From positions 1 to 11,753 of the forward strand of contig JAFGOO010000020.1 in the NCBI GenBank assembly GCA_016926455.1: DNA of 11,753 nt. The letters are read 5' to 3'. This stretch comes from Methanosarcinaceae archaeon. Lineage in GTDB: Archaea > Halobacteriota > Methanosarcinia > Methanosarcinales > Methanosarcinaceae. How positions within the stretch are numbered: position 1 is the stretch's first letter; each line of letters starts with the position of its first letter. Both the position numbers and the translations under genes were made by a program. The notes beneath the pieces were generated by a model. The model worked only from the letters and a program-made list of their open reading frames with translations. It was not told the origin of the DNA and searched no databases. Below are positions 4,719-11,524 of the stretch, in pieces.

Positions 4719-5957
4719 TTAAACGAACATTCCGCCTGGCGTATTCATGTCCTCATCGACTACCACTTTCTCAAGCCCATCTAGGAAATCCTGCATTTTG
4801 ATCTCTTTGCCGCGTCTTCGAAGGACGAACATCCCCGCCTCCTTGACAATAACGTTTATGTCAGCGCCGCTTAACCCCTCGGTCATGATGGCAAGTTTCT
4901 TGAAATTCACATCATCCGCCAGATTCATCTTTCGGGTATGAATTTTTAGTATCTCCATACGACCTGCTTCATTTGGCAGTGGAACTTCTATCACACGGTC
5001 GAACCGTCCGGGGCGCAGCAGTGCCGGATCCAGCAGATCGACCCTGTTAGTGGCTGCAATAATCTTCACATTACCTCTGGACTCGAATCCATCCATCTCT
5101 GCAAGAAGTTGCAACATAGTCCGGTTAACCTCGGCAGACCCCGTGGTTCCGTCGTGGGTACGCAGGCCCCCCACAGCATCGATTTCGTCAATGAAAAGTA
5201 TAGAAGGTGCTTTATCCCTCGCAAGCTGGAACACATCCTTTACAAGCCTTGACCCTTCACCCACAAACTTCTGGATTAGGTCCGAACCTGACATCCGTAT
5301 GAACGTTGCCTTTGCTTTGGATGCCACAGCCTTTGCTATCAGTGTCTTTCCAGTCCCGGGTTCGCCGTATAGCAAGACTCCTGTTGGTGGCTCGATTCCT
5401 ATCGTCTCGAACAGTTCAGGTTCTGTCAGCGGCAATTCAACGGTTTCGATCACTTCCTCTATCACGTCATCAAGTCCGCCTATCATATCATAATCAATTC
5501 CAGGAGAACGTATCAGTTCCATCACCTGAGCGCGCACGTCCGCAGCACGGTTGATAATTGAGATCATTGAAAAGGCACCATTGACACATACACGCATACC
5601 TGCCTCGATCTTTCCTAATAATTCAGGGGGTATCTTGGTCATAACCTCTTGGTTGTTACCATGCTGCCTGATAAGCGCCATAGAGTCATTGACTTCGAGC
5701 ACACTTGCGATAAATAAAGGTGGAGTGGTAAGTTGCTCAAGCTGGTTTTTGAGCCTGTTAACGTCCTTCAGATAATTACTTGCAAGCATGCTGCTTTCAA
5801 GGACCTTTGCTTTCAGGCTTTCATTCTTTACCTTCAGCATTTCGATCTCATTCAGCAAGGACTGGACATCAATCTCATTAGGATTCTCGGTATCCATTTT
5901 AGTTTTCACTTTAGAGGTAATGGTTTCAATTGGCGATTCTGCACTTGCGTTGGACAT
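4719..5957 (-). CDS. pan: Proteasome-activating nucleotidase (PAN)
   Basis: This is a 412-aa AAA+ ATPase that unfolds substrates and feeds them into the archaeal 20S proteasome as a hexameric ring. In order it has a coiled coil (about 28-76), the conserved Pro-Pro at 79-80 where the chain kinks, an OB domain (81-135), Walker A GEPGTGKT (198-205), a pore loop with F-V-G (231-233), Walker B ILFIDEID (253-260) with sensor ATNR (302-305), the arginine fingers in LLRPGRFDR, and the AAA lid. It ends Met-Phe-Val, so the hydrophobic-Tyr-X tail that docks into the 20S ring is replaced by hydrophobic-Phe-X. The start at 5957 lies about 28 bases after a TATA box. A second, internal Met (residue 21) is possible but less likely. 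Confidence 0.95.
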   Translation of the reverse strand: MSNASAESPIETITSKVKTKMDTENPNEIDVQSLLNEIEMLKVKNESLKAKVLESSMLASNYLKDVNRLKNQLEQLTTPPLFIASVLEVNDSMALIRQHGNNQEVMTKIPPELLGKIEAGMRVCVNGAFSMISIINRAADVRAQVMELIRSPGIDYDMIGGLDDVIEEVIETVELPLTEPELFETIGIEPPTGVLLYGEPGTGKTLIAKAVASKAKATFIRMSGSDLIQKFVGEGSRLVKDVFQLARDKAPSILFIDEIDAVGGLRTHDGTTGSAEVNRTMLQLLAEMDGFESRGNVKIIAATNRVDLLDPALLRPGRFDRVIEVPLPNEAGRMEILKIHTRKMNLADDVNFKKLAIMTEGLSGADINVIVKEAGMFVLRRRGKEIKMQDFLDGLEKVVVDEDMNTPGGMFV

Positions 5958-5981
5958 GGTTTGCGTTTATAAACGTTATCC

Positions 5982-5990
5982 AATATAAAT
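5982..5990 (-). promoter_or_regulatory. TATA box of pan
   Basis: On the minus strand ATTTATATT lies 25-33 bases before the pan ATG (5957), giving a very short leader. A second box-like GTTTATAAAC (5964-5973) is too close to the ATG to act as the promoter. Confidence 0.5.
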
Positions 5991-6414
5991 TCGACCACCG
6001 TTCTAATAATCGTATTTTTGAATCCAGAAATTTACTATTAACAAATCACAGTTTCATCATAATTTTAATGTGCATAAATTCAAAAAAAAGAGATTATATC
6101 TTCTAATTAGTAATAATAATACTTAATAACTGTTTTTAACAAGAAAAAACTAACCCCCTCATTTCCAATGGAAAATAAAATGATTATTATTTATTTAGTA
6201 TATACATAAATTACATTTAAATTTATTATCAGGGACATAAATGTACTTTTAATCACAAAAAATCAATTTAAATCACTTTAAATTAGTCAAATACAACTTT
6301 AGTGTATTATAAAATGAAAATACTTATATATAATCAGTAACTTGTACTAAATTGGACATTAAAAATAACAAATATTATAATTGTATACACAATTTCACGA
6401 TAAAAAGACATAAA
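5991..6414. other. Very AT-rich intergenic region between divergent pan and the winged-helix gene
   Basis: There is no gene on either strand. It is visibly far more AT-rich than its flanks. Small features are a 13-bp dyad TTTCCAATGGAAA (6162-6174), AATTGT/ACAATT inverted copies around ATAC (about 6379-6394), and clustered ATTTAAAT/TTTAAATT words (about 6215-6285). Their role is unknown; they may be regulatory sites for the two divergent genes. Confidence 0.5.
6324..6333 (+). promoter_or_regulatory. Probable TATA box for the winged-helix gene
   Basis: TTATATATAA is the best TATA match upstream of the rightward cluster. Initiation 25 bases downstream would give a leader of roughly 130 bases containing the duplicated TCTGAGGGGATG sequence. 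Confidence 0.4.
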
Positions 6415-6465
6415 CCGTCGTCTGAGGGGATGAGTGGTTTAGAAGTCCGTCAATCTGAGGGGATG
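6415..6465 (+). repeat. Two direct copies of CCGTC(N1-2)TCTGAGGGGATG
   Basis: The copies lie at 6415-6432 and 6447-6465. The 12-base core TCTGAGGGGATG is identical, with 33 bases from core to core. A degenerate third version (CTGAGG, then GGATG, 6479-6494) forms the ribosome-binding site and start of the winged-helix gene. Confidence 0.75.
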
Positions 6466-6495
6466 GATGGATTAATTGCTGAGGTAAAAGGATGA
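6430..6495 (+). CDS. Possible 21-codon upstream ORF (leader peptide)
   Basis: The ATG codons in the two repeat copies (6430 and 6463) are in the same frame. That frame ends with TGA at 6493-6495, overlapping the ATG of the next gene (ATGA). The predicted peptide is an imperfect duplication: MSGLEVRQSEG followed by MDGLIAEVKG. The purine-rich GAGGGG abuts each ATG directly, which is too close for a normal Shine-Dalgarno, so translation is doubtful. If translated it would couple to the winged-helix gene. Confidence 0.3.
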   Translation: MSGLEVRQSEGMDGLIAEVKG

Positions 6496-7259
6496 AGATT
6501 CGGCTCGGGGTAATCGATGACGAGGGTATGGAAAAAACGAGTGTTGAATTCAGTGGAAGAAACTGGAAAGAATACTTGATTAAATTTATTGACTCAATTG
6601 ACGACACCCAACCTTCTTCGACCGAATGTTCATTCGATATACCTACAAAGCAACCTAATTCACAAACAACACAAAATGTCCAGCATCCAGTGCAACAACC
6701 AGTACATCCAGTTGCTCAACAAACCATTCTACATTCTTTTCAACAACCAGTACCACAGAATCTACAATATTACTCGCCTTTACAACAGCCGATGTATTAC
6801 TATTATGTGCAGCCACCGCAATATCAACAACCACCCATATCTCCACTACCTCAAACACATCTTCAATCATTGCTTCCGGCTGCTTTTCCTCCAACTCCGT
6901 CGTCTCAATCGCAACAATATACAGCTAGACCGGTGGTCAATGGATCAAAAAACCGGTCTTCTCTGCATGATCGGCTCAGCGATGCCACACTAACTATAAA
7001 CGAACGGTTGGAGCTGTTTTTAAAGTATGAGTATCCACGTGTGTGGTTCACGTCCCAGGATGTACAGAAACATTACGAGCGGGTGTATGGGAACATCAAA
7101 CTGAGCACTGTTTCTACATACCTCTCTCGAATGTACAGCAGAAGCCTGCTTGAGCGTCGTGGGAACCGAACCCAGCGGGAATACAAGTACATCGCCGATG
7201 AGATCAACGAAAACGAAAACACTGAATATGTTTCTATCAATGAAACGGTAAGGATATAA
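6492..7259 (+). CDS. Winged-helix DNA-binding protein with Gln/Pro-rich linker
   Basis: This is a 255-aa protein. Residues 1-40 form a small alpha/beta unit (MKIRLGVIDDEGMEKTSVEF). Residues about 55-145 are a low-complexity linker rich in Gln, Pro, Tyr and His (HPVQQPVHPVAQQ, QQPMYYYYVQPPQYQQPP). Residues about 160-236 look like a winged helix: helix NERLELFLKYE, VWFTSQDVQKHYERVYG, recognition helix STVSTYLSRMYSRSLLERRG, wing with EYKYI. A role in transcription regulation is likely; targets are unknown. The start is supported by GAGGT six bases before the ATG. The linker resembles prion-like, condensate-forming segments more common in eukaryotic regulators. The two membrane protein genes follow after 30 bases and may be co-transcribed. 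Confidence 0.7.
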   Translation: MKIRLGVIDDEGMEKTSVEFSGRNWKEYLIKFIDSIDDTQPSSTECSFDIPTKQPNSQTTQNVQHPVQQPVHPVAQQTILHSFQQPVPQNLQYYSPLQQPMYYYYVQPPQYQQPPISPLPQTHLQSLLPAAFPPTPSSQSQQYTARPVVNGSKNRSSLHDRLSDATLTINERLELFLKYEYPRVWFTSQDVQKHYERVYGNIKLSTVSTYLSRMYSRSLLERRGNRTQREYKYIADEINENENTEYVSINETVRI

Positions 7260-7289
7260 TTTTAATTACCGGAAAACAATAGTTGTTCA

Positions 7290-7535
7290 ATGAAATCTGC
7301 ACAGGATATAATAAGACTGGGTACCATTTTTATCATCATTGGATTTGGATCACTGTTCATTGGGTATATTCTCTCAGCTTTACAGAATGTTGGCAATAAC
7401 AATTTTGGGGGGCTTATACTGATAGGACCGATTCCAATCGCTTTTGGTAGCTCTCCTGAGATTACTTCAAACATGCTTTGGATTGGGTTGATAATAATGG
7501 TTGTATATCTGCTGTTCTGGAGGTGGCATAGATGA
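7290..7535 (+). CDS. Small membrane protein, DUF131/TIGR00304-like (first paralogue)
   Basis: This 81-aa protein has two predicted membrane helices, residues about 8-30 and 61-78, on either side of a Gly/Pro-rich loop GGLILIGPIPIAFG (40-53). From memory, that loop is the hallmark of the archaeal DUF131 (TIGR00304) family of unknown function. It ends with a basic tail (WRWHR), suggesting a cytoplasmic C-terminus. The ATG at 7290 has no strong ribosome-binding site, but a TATA-like GATATAATTTT lies about 30-40 bases upstream, so it may have its own promoter. Its stop overlaps the next gene by ATGA. Confidence 0.75.
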   Translation: MKSAQDIIRLGTIFIIIGFGSLFIGYILSALQNVGNNNFGGLILIGPIPIAFGSSPEITSNMLWIGLIIMVVYLLFWRWHR

Positions 7536-7828
7536 TCGGTTCCATACTGCTATCTTTTGGAATGTTAATGATACTACTTGGTTTTGTGGTTATTGCACTT
7601 GGATTGCTTACTGCTGTGTCCCGGCAAAAAAAGTCCGAATATGAACAGGGTACAGCACAGTCTGAGTTCTGGGTGGAGAAAAATGAAAAGAACAGAACTG
7701 ATGTAAAGGGTGGAGGTATCATCATGATTGGACCGATTCCAATCATCTTTGGCACAGACAGACACATTACAGAGACTTTGATAATACTGGCAATCATTTT
7801 GATGCTTTTTATTTATTTAGTCTTTTAG
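7532..7828 (+). CDS. Small membrane protein, DUF131/TIGR00304-like (second paralogue)
   Basis: This 98-aa protein has helices at about 5-29 and 80-97. Between them lies a polar stretch (residues 31-58, rich in Lys, Glu and Gln) and the motif GGGIIMIGPIPIIFG (60-74), nearly identical to that of the preceding gene. The start has an excellent site, GGAGGTGG five bases before the ATG, and overlaps the previous stop by ATGA, so the two are co-translated. The pair probably arose by duplication and may form a hetero-oligomer in the membrane; the function of the family is unknown. Confidence 0.75.
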   Translation: MIGSILLSFGMLMILLGFVVIALGLLTAVSRQKKSEYEQGTAQSEFWVEKNEKNRTDVKGGGIIMIGPIPIIFGTDRHITETLIILAIILMLFIYLVF

Positions 7829-7875
7829 TAAACACAGTCGGAGTGTTGATGTGAACAGGTGATAATGTGAATCTG

Positions 7876-7925
7876 TTTTTCCTACTATTTAATGGATTGG
7901 TGAAGTCGGAGCATTCTATTTTTTT
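7876..7925 (+). terminator. T-rich terminator region after the membrane-protein pair
   Basis: TTTTT (7876-7880) and TTTTTTT (7919-7925) lie between 7828 and uvrB, with no clear stem. Short T-runs alone terminate archaeal RNA polymerase. Confidence 0.4.
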
Positions 7926-7938
7926 CCTGCATGAATAT

Positions 7939-7946
7939 GTTTATAG
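7939..7946 (+). promoter_or_regulatory. TATA box of uvrB
   Basis: GTTTATAG lies 27-34 bases before the ATG at 7973, implying a leaderless or near-leaderless transcript and supporting that start over the in-frame ATG at 7931. Confidence 0.45.
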
Positions 7947-7972
7947 GTGTTCACAATCATATCTTACCTTCC

Positions 7973-9955
7973 ATGGGATCCTTTCAACTGGTATCTGAAT
8001 ATACACCAAAAGGCGATCAGCCAAAGGCAATCTCTGAACTGACAGATGGGTTGGTGGAAGGCCTAAAACACCAGACACTGCTGGGAGTAACCGGTTCTGG
8101 TAAGACGTTCACTGTTGCCAATGTGATTCAGAATGTGCAGAAACCGACACTTGTTATCGCGCATAATAAAACACTTGCAGCACAGCTATATTCGGAGTTT
8201 CGAGATTTCTTCCCGAATAATGCAGTGGAATATTTTGTAAGTTACTATGATTATTATCAGCCAGAGGCATATATTCCGGTCACAGATACATACATAGAAA
8301 AGGATGCATCCATCAATGATGAGATCGAAAGACTGAGGCTTTCCGCTACAAAATCTCTGACCGAGCGTAGGGATGTCATCGTGGTTGCTAGCGTTTCCTG
8401 TATCTACGGGCTGGGTTCACCGGAGAAATGGAAGGAGATGACCGTGTTACTCACGCCAGGTGAGGAGATCGACAAGAGCGGGTTTTTTGCCAGTCTGATC
8501 AATATTCAGTACGAGCGCAACGATGTTGATTTTGTGCAGGGCACTTTCAGGTCGCGTGGCGACACCATCGAGATATATCCCGCACAGGAGCATTACGGTA
8601 TCCGCATCGAGCTTTTCGGGGACGAGATTGACAGAATCATGCATTTCGATCCACTTACACACAAGGTTCTTTGGACAGTTGGAAAAGGGGAAAGTATTGC
8701 CATCTATCCAGCCAAGCATTTTGTAATCCCGCATGATATTCTGGAACTTGCCATTAGATCCATAGAGGCAGAACTTGAAGTGGAACTTGCCGGGCTGGAA
8801 GCCGAGAAACGCCTGCTTGAAGCCCAGCGTTTGTCACAGCGTACAAAATTCGATATCGAGATGCTTCGTGAGATTGGATATTGTTCAGGCATCGAGAACT
8901 ATTCCAGGCATTTCGATGGACGCAGTCCCGGGGAGCCGCCAGCCACACTGATAGATTTCTTCCCGAAGGATTACTTTCTGGTGATCGACGAGTCCCATGC
9001 CACAATCCCACAGATACGGGGCATGCATAATGGAGACAGAGCCCGGAAGGATGCACTTGTTGACAATGGATTCAGGATGCATTCGGCATATGATAACCGT
9101 CCTCTGCGCTATGATGAGTTCGAGCAGCGCATCAACCAGGTAATCTATGTTTCCGCCACACCTGCAGAGTACGAACTTGAAAAAAGCATGGCTGTGGTGG
9201 AACAGATAATACGCCCCACCGGTCTGGTGGATCCGGCTGTGACGGTGCGCCCAATGGAGAACCAAATCGATGACCTTATCGAAGAGATCAGGACGGTAAC
9301 TGCCTCGGGATTCAGGACCCTTGTGACAACGCTTACGAAACGTATGGCAGAAGACCTGACGGATTATCTTCTTGAGATTGGGATTAGGGTAAGATACATG
9401 CATTCTGACATTGACACAATTGAGCGTGCGGAGATTGTGAGAAGCCTGAGGAAAGGCGATTTTGATGTGCTTGTGGGTATTAATCTCCTTAGGGAAGGGC
9501 TGGACATCCCGGAAGTGGCATTTGTTGCCATCCTTGATGCTGATAAGGAAGGTTTTCTGCGTTCTGAGCGCTCGCTTATCCAGACTATTGGCAGAGCTTC
9601 CCGAAATGTGGAGGGGCGTGTTATCATGTATGCAGATACCATGACAGGTTCCATGGAAAGAGCTATCGGGGAGACGAACAGGCGGCGTGAGCTACAGATG
9701 AATTATAACAAAAAGCATGGTATCGTTCCCCGGACGATTGAAAAGGTGCTACCTAAGGAATTGGTGTTGGGCGGGGAGGAAGTCGAAAAACCGAAGTTCA
9801 TGATGATAACAGAGGATATGTCTCCAATGGAAATGGCTGATATCATAATCGATCTTGAGGCAGAGATGCATCAGGCTGCTAGGAACCTTGAATTCGAAAA
9901 GGCGGCAGACCTCAGGGATAAGATAAGGGAACTGCGAAAGACCTATTCAGCATGA
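7973..9955 (+). CDS. uvrB: UvrB, excinuclease ABC subunit B
   Basis: This is the DNA-damage-verifying helicase-like subunit of bacterial-type nucleotide excision repair. It is loaded by UvrA and recruits the UvrC nuclease. The product has 660 aa, normal for the family, counting from the ATG at 7973 (MGSFQLVSEYTPKGDQPKAI matches the usual N-terminus). An ATG 14 codons upstream falls within the promoter. Visible features are Walker A GVTGSGKT (38-45), the Tyr-rich beta-hairpin YYDYYQPEAYIP (91-102) that clamps the DNA strand, DESH (339-342), motif VI QTIGRASRN (537-545) and a C-terminal UVR motif around FEKAADLRDKIREL. Archaea with this pathway are thought to have obtained it from bacteria. uvrA and uvrC are not in the window. 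It converges on the ABC ATPase gene with a 12-bp gap. Confidence 0.97.
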   Translation: MGSFQLVSEYTPKGDQPKAISELTDGLVEGLKHQTLLGVTGSGKTFTVANVIQNVQKPTLVIAHNKTLAAQLYSEFRDFFPNNAVEYFVSYYDYYQPEAYIPVTDTYIEKDASINDEIERLRLSATKSLTERRDVIVVASVSCIYGLGSPEKWKEMTVLLTPGEEIDKSGFFASLINIQYERNDVDFVQGTFRSRGDTIEIYPAQEHYGIRIELFGDEIDRIMHFDPLTHKVLWTVGKGESIAIYPAKHFVIPHDILELAIRSIEAELEVELAGLEAEKRLLEAQRLSQRTKFDIEMLREIGYCSGIENYSRHFDGRSPGEPPATLIDFFPKDYFLVIDESHATIPQIRGMHNGDRARKDALVDNGFRMHSAYDNRPLRYDEFEQRINQVIYVSATPAEYELEKSMAVVEQIIRPTGLVDPAVTVRPMENQIDDLIEEIRTVTASGFRTLVTTLTKRMAEDLTDYLLEIGIRVRYMHSDIDTIERAEIVRSLRKGDFDVLVGINLLREGLDIPEVAFVAILDADKEGFLRSERSLIQTIGRASRNVEGRVIMYADTMTGSMERAIGETNRRRELQMNYNKKHGIVPRTIEKVLPKELVLGGEEVEKPKFMMITEDMSPMEMADIIIDLEAEMHQAARNLEFEKAADLRDKIRELRKTYSA

Positions 9956-9967
9956 TTTTATTTGGTG

Positions 9968-10969
9968 TCAGCGGCGGTGGGTCTGTATTTTATATCGTAT
10001 CCTGTCAATTCCGTCCAAGCTGGATTCCCGTATTGCGCGCCCGGTATGATAGAGGAACACGTCATCCAGCGTGGGCTTTCTGAGGCTTACTGAATCGATA
10101 TTCATTTTTCCAGCGGTTGTGGCATTCAGTATCTCAGGAATGGCGCGTTCACCTTCCACGGCAGTGATTCTTATGATTAATCCTGATCTTGAGATGTCCT
10201 TTACTACCTTAAGGTTCTTACAGTATTCAATCACTTTTATGGCGTTCTCTTCCGTTGCTGTTGTGAGTGTGATAATATCCCCACCCAGTTTTAATTTAAG
10301 TTCTGTTGGTGTACCAAGGGCAACGATACTGCCACGGTCGATGATGCCGATCCTCTCGCAGAGAGTGTCGGCCTCTTCCATGTAATGGGTTGTGAGAACC
10401 ATTGTTATTCTATCCTCTTGATTCAGGCGTTTGATATATTCCCAGATGTGGTTCCTTGTCTGGGGGTCGAGTCCAAGGGTTGGCTCGTCAAGAAAGAGGA
10501 CATTTGGACGGTGCATTAGTCCTCTTGCGATTTCAAGGCGACGCATCATCCCGCCTGAGTATTTCTTGACTATCTCATCGGCGCGGTCTGCGAGTTCCAC
10601 AAGTTCGAGGACTTCCTGTATCTTTTGGTTGCGGAGGTCCTTTGACATTCCGTAGAGCCGTCCGTGCAGGTCAAGGTTCTCCCGACCGGTGAGTTTGTCG
10701 TCAAGGGTACTGCTCTGGAAAACCACGCCAATGGATTGGCGCACTTTTGTGGAGTCGGCAATGATGTCATGACCCCATACATTTGCACTGCCGGATGTGG
10801 GCCGGAGCATTGTGGAGACCATCCCGATGAGTGTGGTCTTGCCTGCACCGTTGGGTCCAAGTAGTCCGAAAAGCTCGCCTTTCCTGACAGTGAGGTTCAC
10901 ACTGTCCACAGCTGTGATCTCGTCAAATTTACGGGTGAGGTCGTGTGTCTCTATTGCAGATTCTGTCAC
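9968..10969 (-). CDS. ABC transporter ATP-binding protein, DrrA type
   Basis: This 333-aa ATPase has Walker A GPNGAGKT (38-45), Q-loop Gln85, signature YSGGMMRR (137-144), Walker B VLFLDEP (157-163), H-loop His195, and a C-terminal extension ending in PTLDDVFLYHTGRAIRES, typical of daunorubicin-resistance-type exporters. It starts with GTG at 10969, preceded by GAGGTG four bases away. Such ATPases normally drive an ABC-2 permease encoded just downstream, but here the downstream neighbour is convergent uvrB and the upstream neighbours are tRNAs, so the partner must be elsewhere. The substrate is unknown. The signature has Tyr for Leu at its first position, a common variant. Confidence 0.93.
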   Translation of the reverse strand: MTESAIETHDLTRKFDEITAVDSVNLTVRKGELFGLLGPNGAGKTTLIGMVSTMLRPTSGSANVWGHDIIADSTKVRQSIGVVFQSSTLDDKLTGRENLDLHGRLYGMSKDLRNQKIQEVLELVELADRADEIVKKYSGGMMRRLEIARGLMHRPNVLFLDEPTLGLDPQTRNHIWEYIKRLNQEDRITMVLTTHYMEEADTLCERIGIIDRGSIVALGTPTELKLKLGGDIITLTTATEENAIKVIEYCKNLKVVKDISRSGLIIRITAVEGERAIPEILNATTAGKMNIDSVSLRKPTLDDVFLYHTGRAIRESSLDGIDRIRYKIQTHRR

Positions 10970-10995
10970 TTTACACCTCTATTTGAATTGGTGTG

Positions 10996-11023
10996 TTTTA
11001 TTTATCACTAAGCATATTATGCT
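10996..11023 (-). promoter_or_regulatory. Promoter of the ABC gene with a 13-bp dyad
   Basis: On the minus strand GATAAATAAAA (about 10996-11006) is a TATA-like box about 30 bases before the GTG. Directly upstream is AGCATATTATGCT (11011-11023), a perfect 6-bp dyad around one base, placed where a repressor or activator could act. Confidence 0.4.
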
Positions 11024-11121
11024 ACCCATTTAACATATTGGCACATAGTTCTTTCGTTCTTGTTTTATCCTCACCCACTGCTCAATCAACCGTCCAAGTG
11101 GTCGAATTTTCCGGTACAGGG

Positions 11122-11137
11122 CGAAAGCGTTATATGA
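11122..11137 (+). promoter_or_regulatory. BRE/TATA-type promoter of tRNA-Gly
   Basis: CGAAAGCG followed by TTATATGA ends 28 bases before the tRNA-Gly 5' end, matching the BRE plus TATA layout of archaeal stable-RNA promoters. The downstream tRNA-Leu may be co-transcribed. Confidence 0.5.
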
Positions 11138-11164
11138 GACAAATACTACTATTGGATGCAATTT

Positions 11165-11236
11165 GCGTTGATGGTCTAGTGGCTATGACTGGGGCCTTCC
11201 AAGCCCCAAACCCGGGTTCGAATCCCGGTCGGCGCA
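11165..11236 (+). tRNA. tRNA-Gly (anticodon TCC)
   Basis: Acceptor GCGTTGA pairs with TCGGCGC (two G-T wobbles), with discriminator A at 11236. The anticodon arm GGGGC-CTTCCAA-GCCCC gives TCC, reading GGA. The T arm is CCGGG-TTCGAAT-CCCGG. No CCA is encoded. Confidence 0.95.
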
Positions 11237-11268
11237 TATCATTATCGGGCTTCCTGTTCTGATTAGAC

Positions 11269-11297
11269 AACTGAATCTTCAATCTCTTATTTCAGTT
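11269..11297. repeat. 7-bp inverted repeat between the two tRNA genes
   Basis: AACTGAA (11269-11275) and TTCAGTT (11291-11297) flank 15 bases. It could be a processing or spacing hairpin in a tRNA-Gly/tRNA-Leu precursor. Confidence 0.4.
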
Positions 11298-11305
11298 ATT
11301 AAGAT

Positions 11306-11390
11306 GCGGGGGTTGCCCAGCCTGGCCAAAGGCGCAGGGCTTAGGACCCTGTCTCGTAGGAGTTCGTGGGTTCGAATCCCACCTCCCGCA
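11306..11390 (+). tRNA. tRNA-Leu (anticodon TAG)
   Basis: Acceptor GCGGGGG pairs with CTCCCGC, followed by A at 11390. The anticodon arm CAGGG-CTTAGGA-CCCTG gives TAG, reading CUA. The long variable arm (TCTCGTAGGAGTTC) fits a class II tRNA. The T arm is GTGGG-TTCGAAT-CCCAC. Confidence 0.95.
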
Positions 11391-11405
11391 CTAATTTTAA
11401 CTTGT

Positions 11406-11448
11406 AAGCCGAGAAGTCCCCTTTCTTAAGATGGGGGATGAGAGGCTT
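11406..11448. repeat. Two-part hairpin at the IS left end
   Basis: Outer stem AAGCC (11406-11410) pairs with GGCTT (11444-11448), and inner stem TCCCC (11417-11421) pairs with GGGGA (11434-11438), with internal loops of six and five bases. Such imperfect subterminal hairpins are what IS200/IS605 transposases recognise at their ends. Confidence 0.55.
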
Positions 11449-11482
11449 AATATCCCAACACAACATTAGTATGTTATCTATT

Positions 11483-11490
11483 TTATATAA
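11483..11490 (+). promoter_or_regulatory. TATA box of tnpB
   Basis: TTATATAA followed by an A-run lies about 35-42 bases before the tnpB ATG at 11525. An ATG at 11515 opens only a five-codon frame. Confidence 0.45.
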
Positions 11491-11524
11491 AAAAACATAT
11501 ATTGCTAAAACATAATGTCTACTA

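Noticed and set aside
4691..4722. TTAAGGG/CCCTTAA inverted copies at the end of pan as a terminator
   Set aside because: The stem is weak with an 18-base loop, overlaps the stop codon, and is not followed by a T-run.
6421..6466. Archaeal C/D-box guide RNA suggested by CTGA and ATGA words
   Set aside because: No proper C box (RTGATGA) and the spacing does not fit; the words belong to the duplicated leader sequence.
6589..6993. 134-codon frame overlapping the Gln/Pro-rich linker
   Set aside because: It arises from the repetitive CAA/CCA codons of the linker read in another frame and has no ribosome-binding site.
8885..9403. 172-codon frame antisense to uvrB
   Set aside because: A shadow of strongly coding uvrB sequence with no initiation signal and no recognisable protein features; the same applies to the other antisense frames in uvrB, pan and the ABC gene.
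10993..11262. 89-codon frame running through tRNA-Gly
   Set aside because: It includes the tRNA gene and its promoter, so it is not coding.
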